Part shown: positions 44,346-56,063 of the stretch, piece after piece
Layout: each line of letters begins with the position of its first letter
How positions within the stretch are numbered: position 1 is the first letter of the stretch
DNA from: Pycnopodia helianthoides
Taxonomy: Eukaryota > Echinodermata > Asteroidea > Forcipulatida > Asteriidae
Direction of reading: 5' to 3'
Assembly (NCBI GenBank): GCA_032158295.1
Contig: CM063258.1
Location: forward strand, 13,491,703-13,555,702
Length of the DNA: 64,000 bases
Program-made: the position numbers and the translations under genes
The notes under the pieces: generated by a model
Databases searched by the model: none
Told to the model about the DNA's origin: nothing
The model's input: the letters and a program-made list of their open reading frames with translations, nothing else

Positions 44346-46354
44346 GTTTCCTAATCACCATCGTGTTATTGGTGCTTACGGGCCGGCGTTGGATGTGTAA
44401 ACAAACAAATAAATAAAAGAAATAAAATATATATATAGATATAAATCAAATAAATAATGTGTAATAAACTTAAATAAATTATGGTGCTCAATAACACATA
44501 CAAAATAAATATACAAAAAAAAAACATACGCATTGTATATTTCACAAAAAGTGGTACTCAAATCGCTCCAGTTGTTAACTGCTCATGTTTACGAAACACA
44601 TCATGTCAAAACACAATTATCCGAGTGTCAATATTAACTTTACAAATTCGGTTAAAACTCAAAACCAGCAAAAGCATCTGCCGTTCTAATAGGATGTTCC
44701 CCATCGATCGCCTCTTATGAGAATCCAGTTTATCAATAACAACTCCATTGATTCCAGTAAAAAAAAAGATTCATAATGTTACAGGGTCATCAGTCATGAA
44801 CGATGGACAACACATCACCGCTCTGCACAGAGGTTTATAACACCATCGTCGTGTACAGAATATCGATGCACATGGCCTTTTAATCAGCGCTGATGTGTAT
44901 GATTGGGTTTACTTTCCCGTCCGTTGTTCTATTTTCTTTAACATTGGTTCTATTTTTTTTGTTTTTTTAAAGAAGCAAACAGAGAAATGCACATCAATTT
45001 ACAAAAAAAATATTTTAAAAGCCATAACACAATGACAATGTTGATGAGCAGGTCTTTTTAATCAATGTCGTGTGTGATGTTTTTATAGTGTTTCTATTTT
45101 GCTGGCATTGATTTCACTGAAACAAGCTGATAAAGAATTGCACAAACATTTTTTTGTAAAGAATACTTTCATTCAAACTGTCATATTTTCAAGGAACACA
45201 GTCACAAAAATAAAGCTACAAAATTTCACTGTACAGTCATTGAATGAGGTGTATGATCACATTAGTTTCCCATCAATTTCTGCATTTTTTTCCAATAAAA
45301 TAAAGATTGAACATAAATATTTGTTTGAAAGAGTTTATCCCATCAAACTGTCTCGTTTCAAGAAACATGTCATAAAAATACCCACTGCAAATTCTTTGAA
45401 GAGGCAGGGGCCCTCACATCATCAATAATTACATGGATTCAGTTGCACTATTACAAAACCACCCCACTAGCCTTCACATTTTGTCAGAGTTGAGCAACCA
45501 TTCAAAACCATTCAACTTGACAGGTTGTGTGTGGTAGAACAACTGTGCACAAAACTATCTGTGTATTGTGCATTCACCACACGCTATCATACTGCATGCT
45601 GGCATTCTCCAGGTGGATACAGTCCTTTATCATGGTGCGGCCATCTTGATTTTTTCTCATTCAAATCAATGTAACCAAAGCAAGGCTGGAAGGAGAAATA
45701 GTCTGGTTCCTTTTTGTACAATGAATATTAGCATTCAGCAGTCTTATTGAAAACAGGGAACATGACCAAGATGGTGCCAGCATGATGAAGGTCTATTGAA
45801 TGGTCAGGCTTATCATTCAGGTGTGAGAAATATAAATGGATTAAAACATGATTTTCACAGCAATTTGTGACTTACATGTACAGGCACTGTTTTTGTACCA
45901 TCTTACACCGAGGCTGCTTCCGATTTAATAATAAAAAATATTGGGGAAAAAAACACTCATCAAAGACATACCATGTACGAAAAATAACTACACAACAATG
46001 GGTTATACCAATTAGAAACGATTCAGAAAAGCTATGATACCATGTTGGTTTTGTTCGCAGAAAGGAATTCACTATGGGTGATAATGAGGGAAATATAAAA
46101 CGGAATATATATTAATGCAGATGATGGTATCAATTTCAGCTGGAAAGAGAAACGGCCCCAGGCGCGAAATGTGATATTATTGCCAATAAATTCCAGTCGA
46201 TTCAACAACAGAGAGAGAAGCGCAACCGATTTTCATGTTTCTTGATAATTCATGATTGATGAAAGCATCTAATCAGCTGAAACTTAATGAGATGATATTT
46301 TTATTCTACAATGTAAATGTTGAAATAAAGATGAGGTATATGCAGGGAGCTTCC
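44346..46354. other. No recognised gene; repeat E copy 2 at 45640-45785
   Basis: AT-rich. 45640-45785 repeats block E (GGCCATCTTGATTTTTTCTC, AAATAGTCTGGTTCC, ATTAGCATTCAGCAGTC, GGGAACATGACCAAGATGG). A 109-codon plus-strand frame at 45099-45428 contains two diverged copies of a CATTTTTTT...AAGAAACA-type segment and is not convincing as a gene. Confidence 0.4.
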
Positions 46355-46619
<265 letters not shown>

Positions 46620-47209
46620 CACAATTGGTACTGGTGTACTGCGTCATAATAAATGCTACCATACAAACATGCTCTTGCAAAAATATCTTGCAAAAGGGTT
46701 ACCAGCAAAAACACAATCTGCTCAACATTATTAAAATATTTTTATTGGGCCTTGATTTTGAAAAAGGTAATTTCTGTCTTTAGTGGCACCAGCATCCCTA
46801 CAGAAATTTGCATAATTGTTTAGCTTCCATAGATGGTTGCAAATTGGTCATGTTGGCGAGGTGAAAAAATGATCATTTTAATTCTGTTTCAAAGAGTAAG
46901 CTACGGAAATTGAAGGAATCGGTCAATTTTTTGCTGTCACATACAGGCATGGCGAAAATCCCGTTTTCTATGTTACATCAAAGTACAGGTCAGACCGTAT
47001 TTGTGTTTTCAAGAAGGGAAGGGCATGCATGTTAGCATGATGGCGATCATGTGACATGCCTTCCCTTCATTATGTAAAAACATGCACTATGGATGTAGAA
47101 TTAGGTCATCGCGCTTTCTCAGAATGGAGCACACAAAATCAGAGCTTTCACATGTGTTTCTCTTATAATATGTCATTTTTCTTGTGAGTTTCCTGTTTAC
47201 TTCAGTTCA
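46620..47209. other. No recognised feature; small hairpin at 47013-47068
   Basis: GAAGGGAAGGGCATG (47013-47027) is complementary to CATGCCTTCCCTTC (47055-47068), leaving a loop of about 27 nt. Confidence 0.5.
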
Positions 47210-47560
47210 CAAACCTACCAAAAGTACAAACCCCCGAACAGGGGTACACAAAATCAAAACTTTCTTGTTACTGGTAGTTTTAACTAATAGGCCTACAGTG
47301 TCTCTTTTCTCCTTGTGACTAACATGTTCTTGATTTACAACCTAACAGAGGCACACAAAAATCAAAACTTGATTGTTAGTTTGTCTAATACAGTGTCTCT
47401 TTTCTCCTTGTGACTAACATGTTCTTGATTTACAACCTAACAGAGGCACACAAAAATCAAAACTTGATTGTTAGTTTGTCTAATACAGTGTCTCTTTTCT
47501 CCTTGTGACGAGTAACAAGTTCCTGATTTACAACCCAACAGAGGAACACATAAACGGAAC
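47210..47560 (+). repeat. 95-bp tandem repeat, about 3.5 units
   Basis: CTCCTTGTGAC(T) recurs at 47311, 47406 and 47501, a 95-bp period. The two central units are identical over their whole length, and the outer ones are diverged (first unit from about 47210, last decayed by 47560). The shared block is ACATGTTCTTGATTTACAAC. Confidence 0.85.
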
Positions 47561-47994
47561 GAGGTATACAAAACACAACTTTAGCGCTGCTTTCTCTGAT
47601 CTCTAATGCAATTTCACTCCCTCATCCCGTTTCTGATTTACAGCCTATGTACGTGTAGGGCAACCACAAGTGAATTGGTCGGGAGAGTTTGCCTAGTCCG
47701 GCTCCGGCTCTGGCTAGACTGCTGTATTGCTTTATCATTGCCACGAAGCCCCAAGGAATAGCCATAGACACTTGTGACAGAGGCTACCCAATATCCTCCA
47801 CACAAATTAACAGATTCCTTCTTGTACTCCCATCAGGGTTGGCAATCCTCTGCTGGATTGATTAAAAAGTAAATACATTCCACAATCCCGAGCAGGTAGC
47901 ATATAGGGACGGATCAATAATGCACACAGCTACGTTCACATAAGAATACAAAATTCTCTGTTTGAGATTTTGATCATAAGAGCTGAATCAATGA
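47561..47994. other. No recognised feature
   Basis: Ordinary sequence. Confidence 0.5.
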
Positions 47995-48316
47995 AGTGAT
48001 ACACATGTACAGCTTGTTCAGGAGAGATACAGCTGTGGCTTTCAGTGGGGCTCACACTTTGTGGGGAAAAACGGAGGGCTTTACATGTATATCCCCGATT
48101 TCAAATTCAGAAAATCACTTAAGTCAGACCAGCTATTTGGTGGTTACTCCAAACCCCAGATTACCAAATGGCAACAGATTCAAACAGTGACAGATTTGAG
48201 ATTGAACAGTTTCTCAAACAAACTAGTTCCAGGTTTTTCTCCAAGTAGACTTTTCAGATTTCTCACAGATTTGAAAGTTCCAGCTGAATACAGTGTCTAC
48301 TTGCTGAGAAAACACT
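47995..48316 (+). CDS. Candidate terminal exon, unrecognised protein
   Basis: An open frame of about 107 codons runs between stops at 47992 and 48316 with no ATG near its start, so if real it would be a 3' exon. Two acceptable splice acceptors lie in it (after TTGTTCAG at 48020 and CTTTCAG at 48045). The predicted end includes GGLYMYIPDFKFRK and LKVPAEYSVYLLRKH. Codon choice and residue mix look protein-like, but I recognise no family, see no upstream exon and cannot measure coding potential. It may well be a chance frame. Confidence 0.15.
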
Positions 48317-48989
48317 AAAAGACTGTCTCGGTATGTTCACAAGAACGTGGAATCCATCCACACTCTGGCCACAGCATTCGCAACTGGACACCAACCCTCA
48401 GAAATCTGAGAAACAATTCATGCGTGAATCAATTCCCAGGTTCAAATGTTATGGGGTAAAAAAAAAACACCTATCCAAACCATATTACATTGTAGGGAAT
48501 CCTTTCTCAAAATAGTTTATGCCATCAACAGCCTGCAGTGCTTCTCACCAAATAAGTGTTTATGGTCGTACACTTTTGGAGTGCTAACCAATCTATTACC
48601 CTACCTTTTAGCAGACTCAGAAATGTAATTACATTCAGTAATTAGAAAGTAATTAATGTTAGACTGCAGGTGACCCTGAACAGACACCCGCAAACACATC
48701 TGCATATAGAACTCAGTCTAAATTAAGCTTAAATTATCGGGTTTTTTTTAAGACAATACTTTAAGGATTACTCCTTTCCATGAGAACATTAAGGTTCCTT
48801 TTGATTTTCAGAATCAAATGGGATTGGTGAGAGGGGGGAGGGGAAATCAAAACTTGCTCCTAATAAATGAAAATGGCCATGGGAGCTTAATTGGTTGATT
48901 ATTAAGTAACTGTACATGACAGCCAGTTAATTTAGTCCCTACTCACATTATTGTATGGTTTGCACTTTACGTATTAAAGGAGCTAAATT
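48317..48989. other. No recognised feature
   Basis: Ordinary AT-rich sequence leading into the satellite array. Confidence 0.5.
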
Positions 48990-50420
48990 AGTTAAATTGG
49001 TGTATACATCCAGTAGTAATTGGAAGCCAGTCATGTCACGATTAAACTGAAACAAACAGATGATGGGGAACATTAACTAGTCTCTTTCCAACACCCAATT
49101 AAGTCTCTTTTCAAGTAGTTCCCATAAGCCAGCCAGGTCATTCTGTAGTCTTACTGATTATACTGAAACCAACAGATGATGAGGAATATTACCTAGTCTC
49201 TTTTCAACACTCAATTAAGTCTCTTTTCAACACTCAATTAAAGGCCCTGTACACTATTGGTAAGATCGAAAAACACAATGTTCACAGATTCACACATAAC
49301 TTACATGATTTACAGTAAGTAATGGTAGAAAGGGTTCCTTAAAATATTTCTGCCTAAAATGCTATCGTTTCTGAGAAACGAGTAAAACAATAGTAATTAT
49401 CGCGCGCGATAATTTGAAAAAACAGAAAACACATAAGATCTCTTTTCACTATTTTCTCGTGACCTCGATGTCCAATTGAGCTCAAACTTTCACAGGTTTG
49501 TTTGTTCATGCATATGTTGAATCACACAAAATGTGGACACTGATTTTGAGCTGTTACCAAAAGTGTACATAACCTTTAAGTCTCTTTTCAAGTAGTTCCC
49601 ATACGCCAGCCAGGTCATTCTGTAGTCTTACTGATTATACTGAAACCAACAGATGATGAGGAACATTAACTAGTCTCTTTTCAACACTCAATTAAGTCTC
49701 TTTTCAAGTAGTTCCCATAAGCCAGCCAGGTCATTCTGTAGTCTTACTGATTATACTGAAACCAACAGATGATGAGGAACATTAACTAGTCTCTTTTCAA
49801 CACTCAATTAAGTCTCTTTTCAAGTAGTTCCCATAAGCCAGCCAGGTCATTCTGTAGTCTTAATGATTATACTGAAACCAACAGATGATGAGGAATATTA
49901 ACTAGTCTCTTTTCAACACTCAATTAAGTCTCTTTTCAAGTAGTTCCCATAAGCCAGCCAGGTCATTCTGTAGTCTTAATGATTATACTGAAACCAACAG
50001 ATGATGAGGAATATTAACTAGTCTCTTTTAAACACTCAATTAAGTCTCTTTTCAAGCAGTTCCCAGAAGCCAGCCATGTTATTCTGTAGTCTTAATGATT
50101 ATACTGAAACCAACAGATGATGAGGAATATTAACTAGTCTCTTTTAAACACTCAATTAAGTCTCTTTTCAAGCAGTTCCCAGAAGCCAGCCATGTTATTC
50201 TGTAGTCTTAATGATTATACTGAAACCAACAGATGATGAGGAATATTAACTAGTCTCTTTTAAACACTCAATTAAGTCTCTTTTCAAGCAGTTCCCAGAA
50301 GCCAGCCATGTTATTCTGTAGTTTTATGATTTTACTGAAACCAACAGACGATGAGTCTCTTTTCAACCCCAAATTAAGTCCCTTTTCAAGTAGTTCCAAT
50401 AAGCCAGCCATGTCATGCTT
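48990..50420 (+). repeat. 116-bp satellite array, about 9-10 units
   Basis: The landmark AACAGATGATG recurs at 49055, 49171, 49648, 49764, 49880, 49996, 50112, 50228 and 50343: a 116-bp period except across the MITE insertion and a final 115-bp step. A unit contains GTCTCTTTTCAACACTCAAT, TAAGTCTCTTTTCAAGTAG, CCAGCCAGGTCATTCTGTAG and ACTGAAACCAACAGATGATG. The unit ending near 49241 has an extra 23-bp CTCTTTTCAACACTCAATTAAG duplication. Three units near the right end share their own variants (CAGTTCCCAGAAG, CATGTTATTC). Confidence 0.95.
49242..49575 (-). mobile_element. TTAA-flanked MITE inserted in the satellite
   Basis: 334 bp between TTAA at 49238-49241 and 49576-49579, in reverse orientation relative to 32534-32866. 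Ends AGGCCCTGTACACTATTGG and the complement of ACCAAAAGTGTACATAACCT. The same central palindrome ATTATCGCGCGCGATAAT is present (about 49397-49414). Removing the element and one TTAA restores CAATTAAGTCTC exactly as in neighbouring satellite units. Confidence 0.95.
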
Positions 50421-50997
50421 TACAGCAAAATATTTGTACATGTATAACTTGTTTTTAATATTTTTTTCTTCAAATTTATTAACTATCTTCCAAACATGAA
50501 CACATCATAGACAACTAATGTTTTACTTTTTCCAGCGCTTTATTCCTGTATTCCCCACATTAAACGGCACGCAAATGGAAAGGAAAGTGGTATTTTGACC
50601 ACAAGTACCATTGAAACATGACCATGACTGAAAGAAGTCTCCCATCCATGAATACACAGGAAGGTTTGTATTTCCGGAAAGGTTTCAAAAACTTAGGCCA
50701 AATAATTAAAACAAAACATGTTTTTTAGAGGTCGCCTCCTTTTTTATTTTTTATTTTAACGATCTCTGACGAAAAAAAATCAATTCTAAAACAAATAAGA
50801 TCGTATTTTTAGACATTAGCACACTGAAAAAAAACACAGAAAAAAGCTGGCAACCATCTTGAAAAATAGCTCGGCTAGTTATCTTGAAAAATGTCTTGGG
50901 CGGCCATTTTTTGACAAAAAAAGAGAAAAAAAAGGCCCTCCTCCTTCCTTTTTCAAAAAGGCAGGACGCTAAACACGTTTGTTTTTTGTCACTACCA
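50421..50997. other. No recognised feature
   Basis: A/T-rich with poly-A/T runs. ATCTTGAAAAAT occurs twice near 50850-50890. Confidence 0.5.
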
Positions 50998-51294
50998 TTA
51001 CACCTCTCCTTTAATTCGAGATCCTATATATAGGGACGTTGCATCGCGTCTGCCTGCCTGCATGAACGTGTACTTGAAGATTTCAGAGATTTTGCGGTCG
51101 TAGCATTCTTTTGATTCAATGATGTTATCGCAGTGCGCCCGTAGCCATGTACACTCCCACTGTAGTGCATGTGTAATTGCCAGGTTTGTGCACCACCTTA
51201 TCCAACCTGGAAATTCATTACAAGTGAGCATTCCGTTCCGTTTAAAGTAACCAGTGGTTGAAATCAGATCCACGGACAGTGGGAGCACAAACAT
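50998..51294 (-). CDS. Candidate small gene or terminal exon, unrecognised protein
   Basis: A minus-strand frame of 98 codons runs from ATG at 51294 to TAA at 50998. The residue mix is protein-like: an N-terminal hydrophobic stretch MFVLPLSVDL, then GYFKRNGMLTCNEFPGWIRW, several Trp and Cys residues, and a charged end CYDRKISEIFKYTFMQAGRR. Codon third positions are mixed with many C-ending codons, unlike the AT-rich surroundings. A TAG directly precedes the ATG in frame. The AG of GGGTAG just before the ATG could also act as a splice acceptor, making this a last exon. No family is recognised. No start-site evidence, upstream exon or polyadenylation signal can be tied to it. Confidence 0.25.
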   Translation of the reverse strand: MFVLPLSVDLISTTGYFKRNGMLTCNEFPGWIRWCTNLAITHALQWECTWLRAHCDNIIESKECYDRKISEIFKYTFMQAGRRDATSLYIGSRIKGEV

Positions 51295-51474
51295 CTACCC
51301 GCATAAACCAAAGACATTCTTTCGGGGAAGAATATCTCCTTGATTGTGATGTGCCCCATTGGGTGCAATTCCTTCTTTTATTGGTTTAAAAAGGCCCCAA
51401 AAACAGTTGAACAGGAGGTGGGAACGAAACAAGGTCCTCGATTTTTACCATTACAAAAACCAAAAACTCATAGG

Positions 51475-51983
51475 CAGCGTTGAAGTACTCCTACTCAGTA
51501 TTCGTACTCAAGTACTACATGGTACTCAGACCTGTACTCGCACACAGCCAGCAAAGTACTAGTACTCAAAATCATGTATTCGATACTCGCCTGAAAATGT
51601 ACTGGGACTTGATTTTAAGTACTCATGGTCAAAATACGCTAAATGTAAATTACACCATTGATATTGCCAAGGAATAAAAAGCACTGGAAAAACTAAAATC
51701 ATAGTTGACTTTGATTAACTCATTTTAAAGATAGTTACCATAACAAGCACACAATGTCACCTAGAAACAAAAACTGTGTTGACAACTCATTTTGCACTTG
51801 CTCTCCGGTCCAAGTACTTGGTACTCGGCTGTTGGACTCAGTACTCAGATAACTTGGTAAACATGACATGAGTGTCTGTCGATGGCTCAAGTACTCATAC
51901 AGGAGTTAGGAGTACATACTCAGCCACCCTAGTACTCGGCAGTACTTGATACTCGACTGAAAAGTGTTTGACTACACTACAGC
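51475..51983 (+). mobile_element. hAT-like non-autonomous element with GTACTC repeats
   Basis: Flanked by a perfect 8-bp duplication CTCATAGG (51467-51474 and 51984-51991). Begins CAGCGTTGAAGTACTC and ends GACTACACTACAG, so the terminal inverted repeat is weak. Both subterminal regions (51480-51620 and 51795-51960) are packed with GTACTC/GAGTAC motifs, resembling clustered transposase-binding sites in hAT elements. No transposase frame is present. Small frames inside it (51359-51677) are artefacts. Confidence 0.8.
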
Positions 51984-51991
51984 TCATAGGC

Positions 51992-53075
51992 CTGTATCTT
52001 TTCACATTTCTGTCAAGAAAAAGTGAAAATAAATATGCTTAGCCTTTCATCCAGATTCTTGCAAGAATAGGGCACAAGCTTAAACTTATCATAATTATCA
52101 CATTCATTCAGTTGAACTGTACATGTGTGCAAGGAGCCCAATGCTTATTTGCATTGCATCTGCAATTTTTATGATAAAAACAAGCCAAGCAAAACCAAAG
52201 AAACTAATTTTCACATGACCACAAGGCAATAGGATTCGCTGACACTTTTTGACAGCTTTATTGCATTTATACCCTGCCCCCATCAATAGATGTATGACAT
52301 TGCACTGATATGAACTCATACCTGATGGCCTATGGGCTGCAGGAAAAACCTCTCGCCCTGGCCAGCCCAAATCAACCTCCAACCCCCCCCCCCATTCAAA
52401 CAAAGTATGTACATTTGAGATTCGTCTCAAAAGGGGTAATGATCGATGCTTCTTGACAATTCCCTTTTATCAATGAAATAATTTATTGTCAAGGATTACT
52501 TTAAGGAAACTATCTTGACCATTGGCAAAATTTAATTATCATGTTTTTGTTTTTTAAAGTTGGAGGCGTACTTTGAAAAGTGCTTATTCTGCCATTCACT
52601 GGAGTATGTCAGTAGAAATAATGTCCTCTTCAAGACAAATTTGTATGAATGTGATATGTCCTGTTGTCAGCATGGCAAGTAAAATAAGCGTTAAACAAAC
52701 ACTGCTTACAAACCCATGCAACCACACTGTGTCATAAGATATTCATAAATACGCCAGACAGTTTATGCAACCCTGTCGCTTGACCGCTTTGATCACATGT
52801 ACATGGTCTAATTAACCGGCTGATAAAGGCATGGTGGAGAATGGAGATGTTGAGGACCGGTTGTAGACAACGCATGTTTGCCAATCATAGCCAAGTACCT
52901 GTTAGTGTGCATGTTTACGCCAGTACTGACAATGTATAAAGCGGTTTGATAGTGTGTTGAAAGTACACTTCTACCGGGGAAAAAAACCTTTATTGATAAA
53001 CAACTCCACAACTTTGACTAGAATTTGGAAATAGTGTCTAATTTGTATAAATTGATAAATGGATGCCAAAATCCC
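51992..53075. other. No recognised feature; C run at about 52383
   Basis: A 108-codon minus-strand frame (52104-52430) has no recognisable domain. Nothing else was seen. Confidence 0.45.
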
Positions 53076-53220
53076 TGACTTGTAATACGTTTAAATGGTA
53101 TATAGAGTATAGGAAGTCCAAAATAAAAACTGGTGTTACTTGTAATACGTTTAAATGGAATCCTCCACTTAAATGGTATCTGAAGTAAAGGAAGTCCAAA
53201 CTAAAAACTGGCAGTGTCCA
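53076..53220 (+). repeat. Imperfect local duplication, about 63-85 bp
   Basis: ACTTGTAATACGTTTAAATGG occurs near 53078 and 53138, and AGGAAGTCCAAA followed by TAAAAACTGG occurs near 53112 and 53198. The second unit carries an extra ATCCTCCACTTAAATGG. Confidence 0.7.
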
Positions 53221-55653
53221 CAAGATACCCAGATACCCTGCACGGCTAACACCAGATGCACCGTTCCCTTTAAAGGGACTAAGCGAGCGACATTGAAGGA
53301 TCTGTGTCTGACATCGGCAACGATCACTTGATGGATCAGTAAGGGAATCCGACAGCCAACATCTGTCTGCCACCCTTGTTTGCAGTAATGATATCGCTCC
53401 TGCAACACTAGAGTCAATATCAACTCCTGGCCTGGGACAAAAATCGTGACTTGTTACATCTTCCCTCCAGTTCTTTTGAAGTTGATCCGTCAAATGTTAA
53501 AGGGTAGAATTCCTGGTAGCATTTTCAGCCTTCGAGGTGCAGCGCCTGTTTCTCTAAGGCATTCAGTCCGACCACGCCAGCCGAGAAGATATACCTTTGC
53601 AAGCCTAGAGTTACACCACAGCTGTACACGGTCTCCGCTGCCCTACAAGTTTGGCCTGAATGTCCCTTCACTATGTTCAAACAAACATCAACAAGTGCCT
53701 CATGTGAAGTGGAAATGGCCAAAATGCATCAACCCGTTCAAAACCAGACTCAAACTCCACTCTTTGATTAAAATACAAGTTTCTTCTGTTGCTCTGCTAT
53801 ATCAACTACATCTCCACGTTCACACATTATTATTCAAAAACCAGTCAAACAATGGGACGGCTATTCCTCTCATGTTAAAATCACTGATCACAATCGCAAG
53901 CCTCCTTAGCTTCAGTCTTTCTACTGTAACTATCAACTGTTTTAAGTTTTTGAACAGTCCCGTAGCTCATCCCTTAATAAATCAATTGTTTTTAATGGTT
54001 CCTCTGTTTTTGTTTGTTCAAGTTTTTCTTTGACCCATTGAACAGATCAGCTTTTAGGATGTCTTCAAAAAATTTTAAATACCTGAATATATTTGTTCTA
54101 ATAGGGCCTGCCTGTTTTTGATTTTTTTTAACAGTAATTGTAGTAATTGTACATGCTGACCTCTTAACATTTTCCTTGTTGCATTGTACTTTTTGTGGAC
54201 CCATGGCAGACCAGTGGTTGCCACTGAAGGGGCCAACCAGTTAAATTAAGAATAATACTAACACCTCCAGACAGATGCTTTAATTTATGAATAAGTAGCA
54301 GTTAAAGAGCAACTTTCTATATATGCTTTTACAGCAGTACATTTTCCCAATGTCACCAGGAAAATGTGCAGCTGCAAAAGCAGCTCCTTCATTTTGAAGT
54401 ATAGCACATGCCCAATTCCTAATGCATTTTTTGTGTGTTGTGTGTGTGCATTTGGCTAACACTAACAGTGCTACTGGCATGAAGTGTTTGTGGTCGGAAT
54501 TGGTGCCATTGCATTTTAAAATGTCTTTACCCAGCGCTGAATTGAATTGATAAAGCTTTTAAAAATAGAGAAAAAACAACATGGATGTCCACATGGTTTG
54601 ACCCCACACCGCAAAGTAAGTCCCTCATATTTTGATTGATGCAAGCTCTGTCAGCTCTCTTCCTGGAGCAAACACATCAGAGAGGAGGAGAAGGAAGCAT
54701 GTATTTCCTTAGAGATGAATGACAGTGAAGAAATGAAGAAGAAAAAAAAACACAACATTTTCCCTGAACAGAGATCTCCATAGGATAGACCTGCAGCATC
54801 TGCTCTCAGACTGCGATATTACTGGAGTGTATAGCATCGAATGTTGACTTAGCAAGGGGGCGAAGCCAGTCAAACCTCGGGCGAAATGTGAGAGCTAAAG
54901 CGATTTGGCGTGACATTGACAATGAAACAGCAATCTCCACTGACCATTGTTGACGTCATGCAATCCGCAGTGCTGATAATGGATTTGCATCAAGTGTAGG
55001 AACTCGCCCCAACTTTCTTTTCAATGCACTTGTCACGGACTGATGGGAAATGAGTTGCAAAGAACCATGGAAATGTGATAAGGGGAATGATACCTTTATC
55101 ACATTATGAATCATAAGGATTGCAAATAAAACCAGTATTAAGTTTACAAACAGAATAAAAGAGATCCAAGAAAGAAAAAAAAAGGATCCGATATATATGA
55201 TTACACTCAGGCCCAACACAAATCTATTTAGCGTTTCTATATTTAAGTACTCTTCCATGTCACTGTACTTCAACCGTTTTTTATAAATAGTTATAGCTCC
55301 TCTATTCAAATTTCCTTTTATTTGTTCTCCTTTGGATTAAATTTATTTTCATTCATTTTATATTTAGCCCCACTTTTGTCTAACACATTTCTATGTACTT
55401 TTGAATTTCCTGTACTTTTATCTCTCTTCCCTCCCCCCCTACTTTTCACCTGTTTTTAGTGCACGTTATTGTATTATTTCTGATTGTAAACAGTGTTGAG
55501 TCTCACTAACAAGACAATTGTCTCCTAGATTGCTGATTTGGAAAGGTAAGAAGACTTTGTGTTTAATCAGAAATTTTGTTTCGCCCGTTCGGATGAAGCA
55601 AGCACAAAATGTTATGAAAGTAGGTATTTACATTGGTCTCTAATGACTGGTGG
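53221..55653. other. No recognised gene; long frames unsupported
   Basis: The longest non-repetitive frame in the window (53446-54033, plus, 195 codons) has no recognisable domain. Its last third is hydrophobic, low-information sequence. The opposite-strand frame 53038-53493 runs through the local duplication. Neither is supported as a gene. Confidence 0.35.
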
Positions 55654-56063
55654 CATGTCGTGGGCGAGCGGTCAAGCGCACTGGACTCAAGCACTGGTGT
55701 TTCTGTTCAGCAGAGTGTGGGTTCAAGTCCCCGTCTTGACACTTGCGTCCTTAAGCAAGACACTTAACCATTGTTGCTTCATCCTCGGATGGGACAAAAA
55801 AGCTGTTGGTCCTGTGTGTTGTGTAGCGCATGTAAAAGAACGCAAATTTACACTTATCGCTAAGAGAAGGGGTTTGCTCTTCTGGCAGCAGCTGCTGGAT
55901 GCGCCGCAGCACCTTGTAAACCCTTACAAGGTGTCACATAAATTGATCTCACAATTAAAAAAAAAACCTGTTTAGAAATAATTGAAGATAAGCGCTTTGA
56001 GACGCCCCTAGATAAAGCACTTAGACCTACATAAAAACTAGTTACTATTAATAATTATTGTTA
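55654..56063 (+). mobile_element. SINE family B, full length
   Basis: The head at 55656-55741 has a complete D-arm (GGGCGAGCGGTCAAGCGC), CTGGACTCAAGCACTGG with leucine-like CAA anticodon, a long variable arm and B-box GGTTCAAGTCC. It is followed by CTTAAGCAAGACACTTAACC, the core GCATGTAAAAGAACGC, GAGAAGGGGTTTGC and GCACCTTGTAAACCC. The LINE-like tail is AAGCGCTTTGAGACGCCC with a degenerate ATT-rich end. This is the best family B reference here. The 138-codon frame over it is an artefact. Confidence 0.85.

Noticed and set aside
48990..50420. CRISPR-like spacing of repeats
   Set aside because: Units are contiguous 116-bp satellites without unique spacers, in a eukaryotic context.
53446..54033. 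195-codon plus-strand frame, the longest non-simple frame
   Set aside because: No recognisable domain, hydrophobic low-information C-terminal third, no splice or start context. A competing frame runs on the other strand.
55656..55741. Possible functional tRNA-Leu(CAA) gene
   Set aside because: Followed by a SINE body without an immediate T-run terminator. The same head occurs in several truncated copies.
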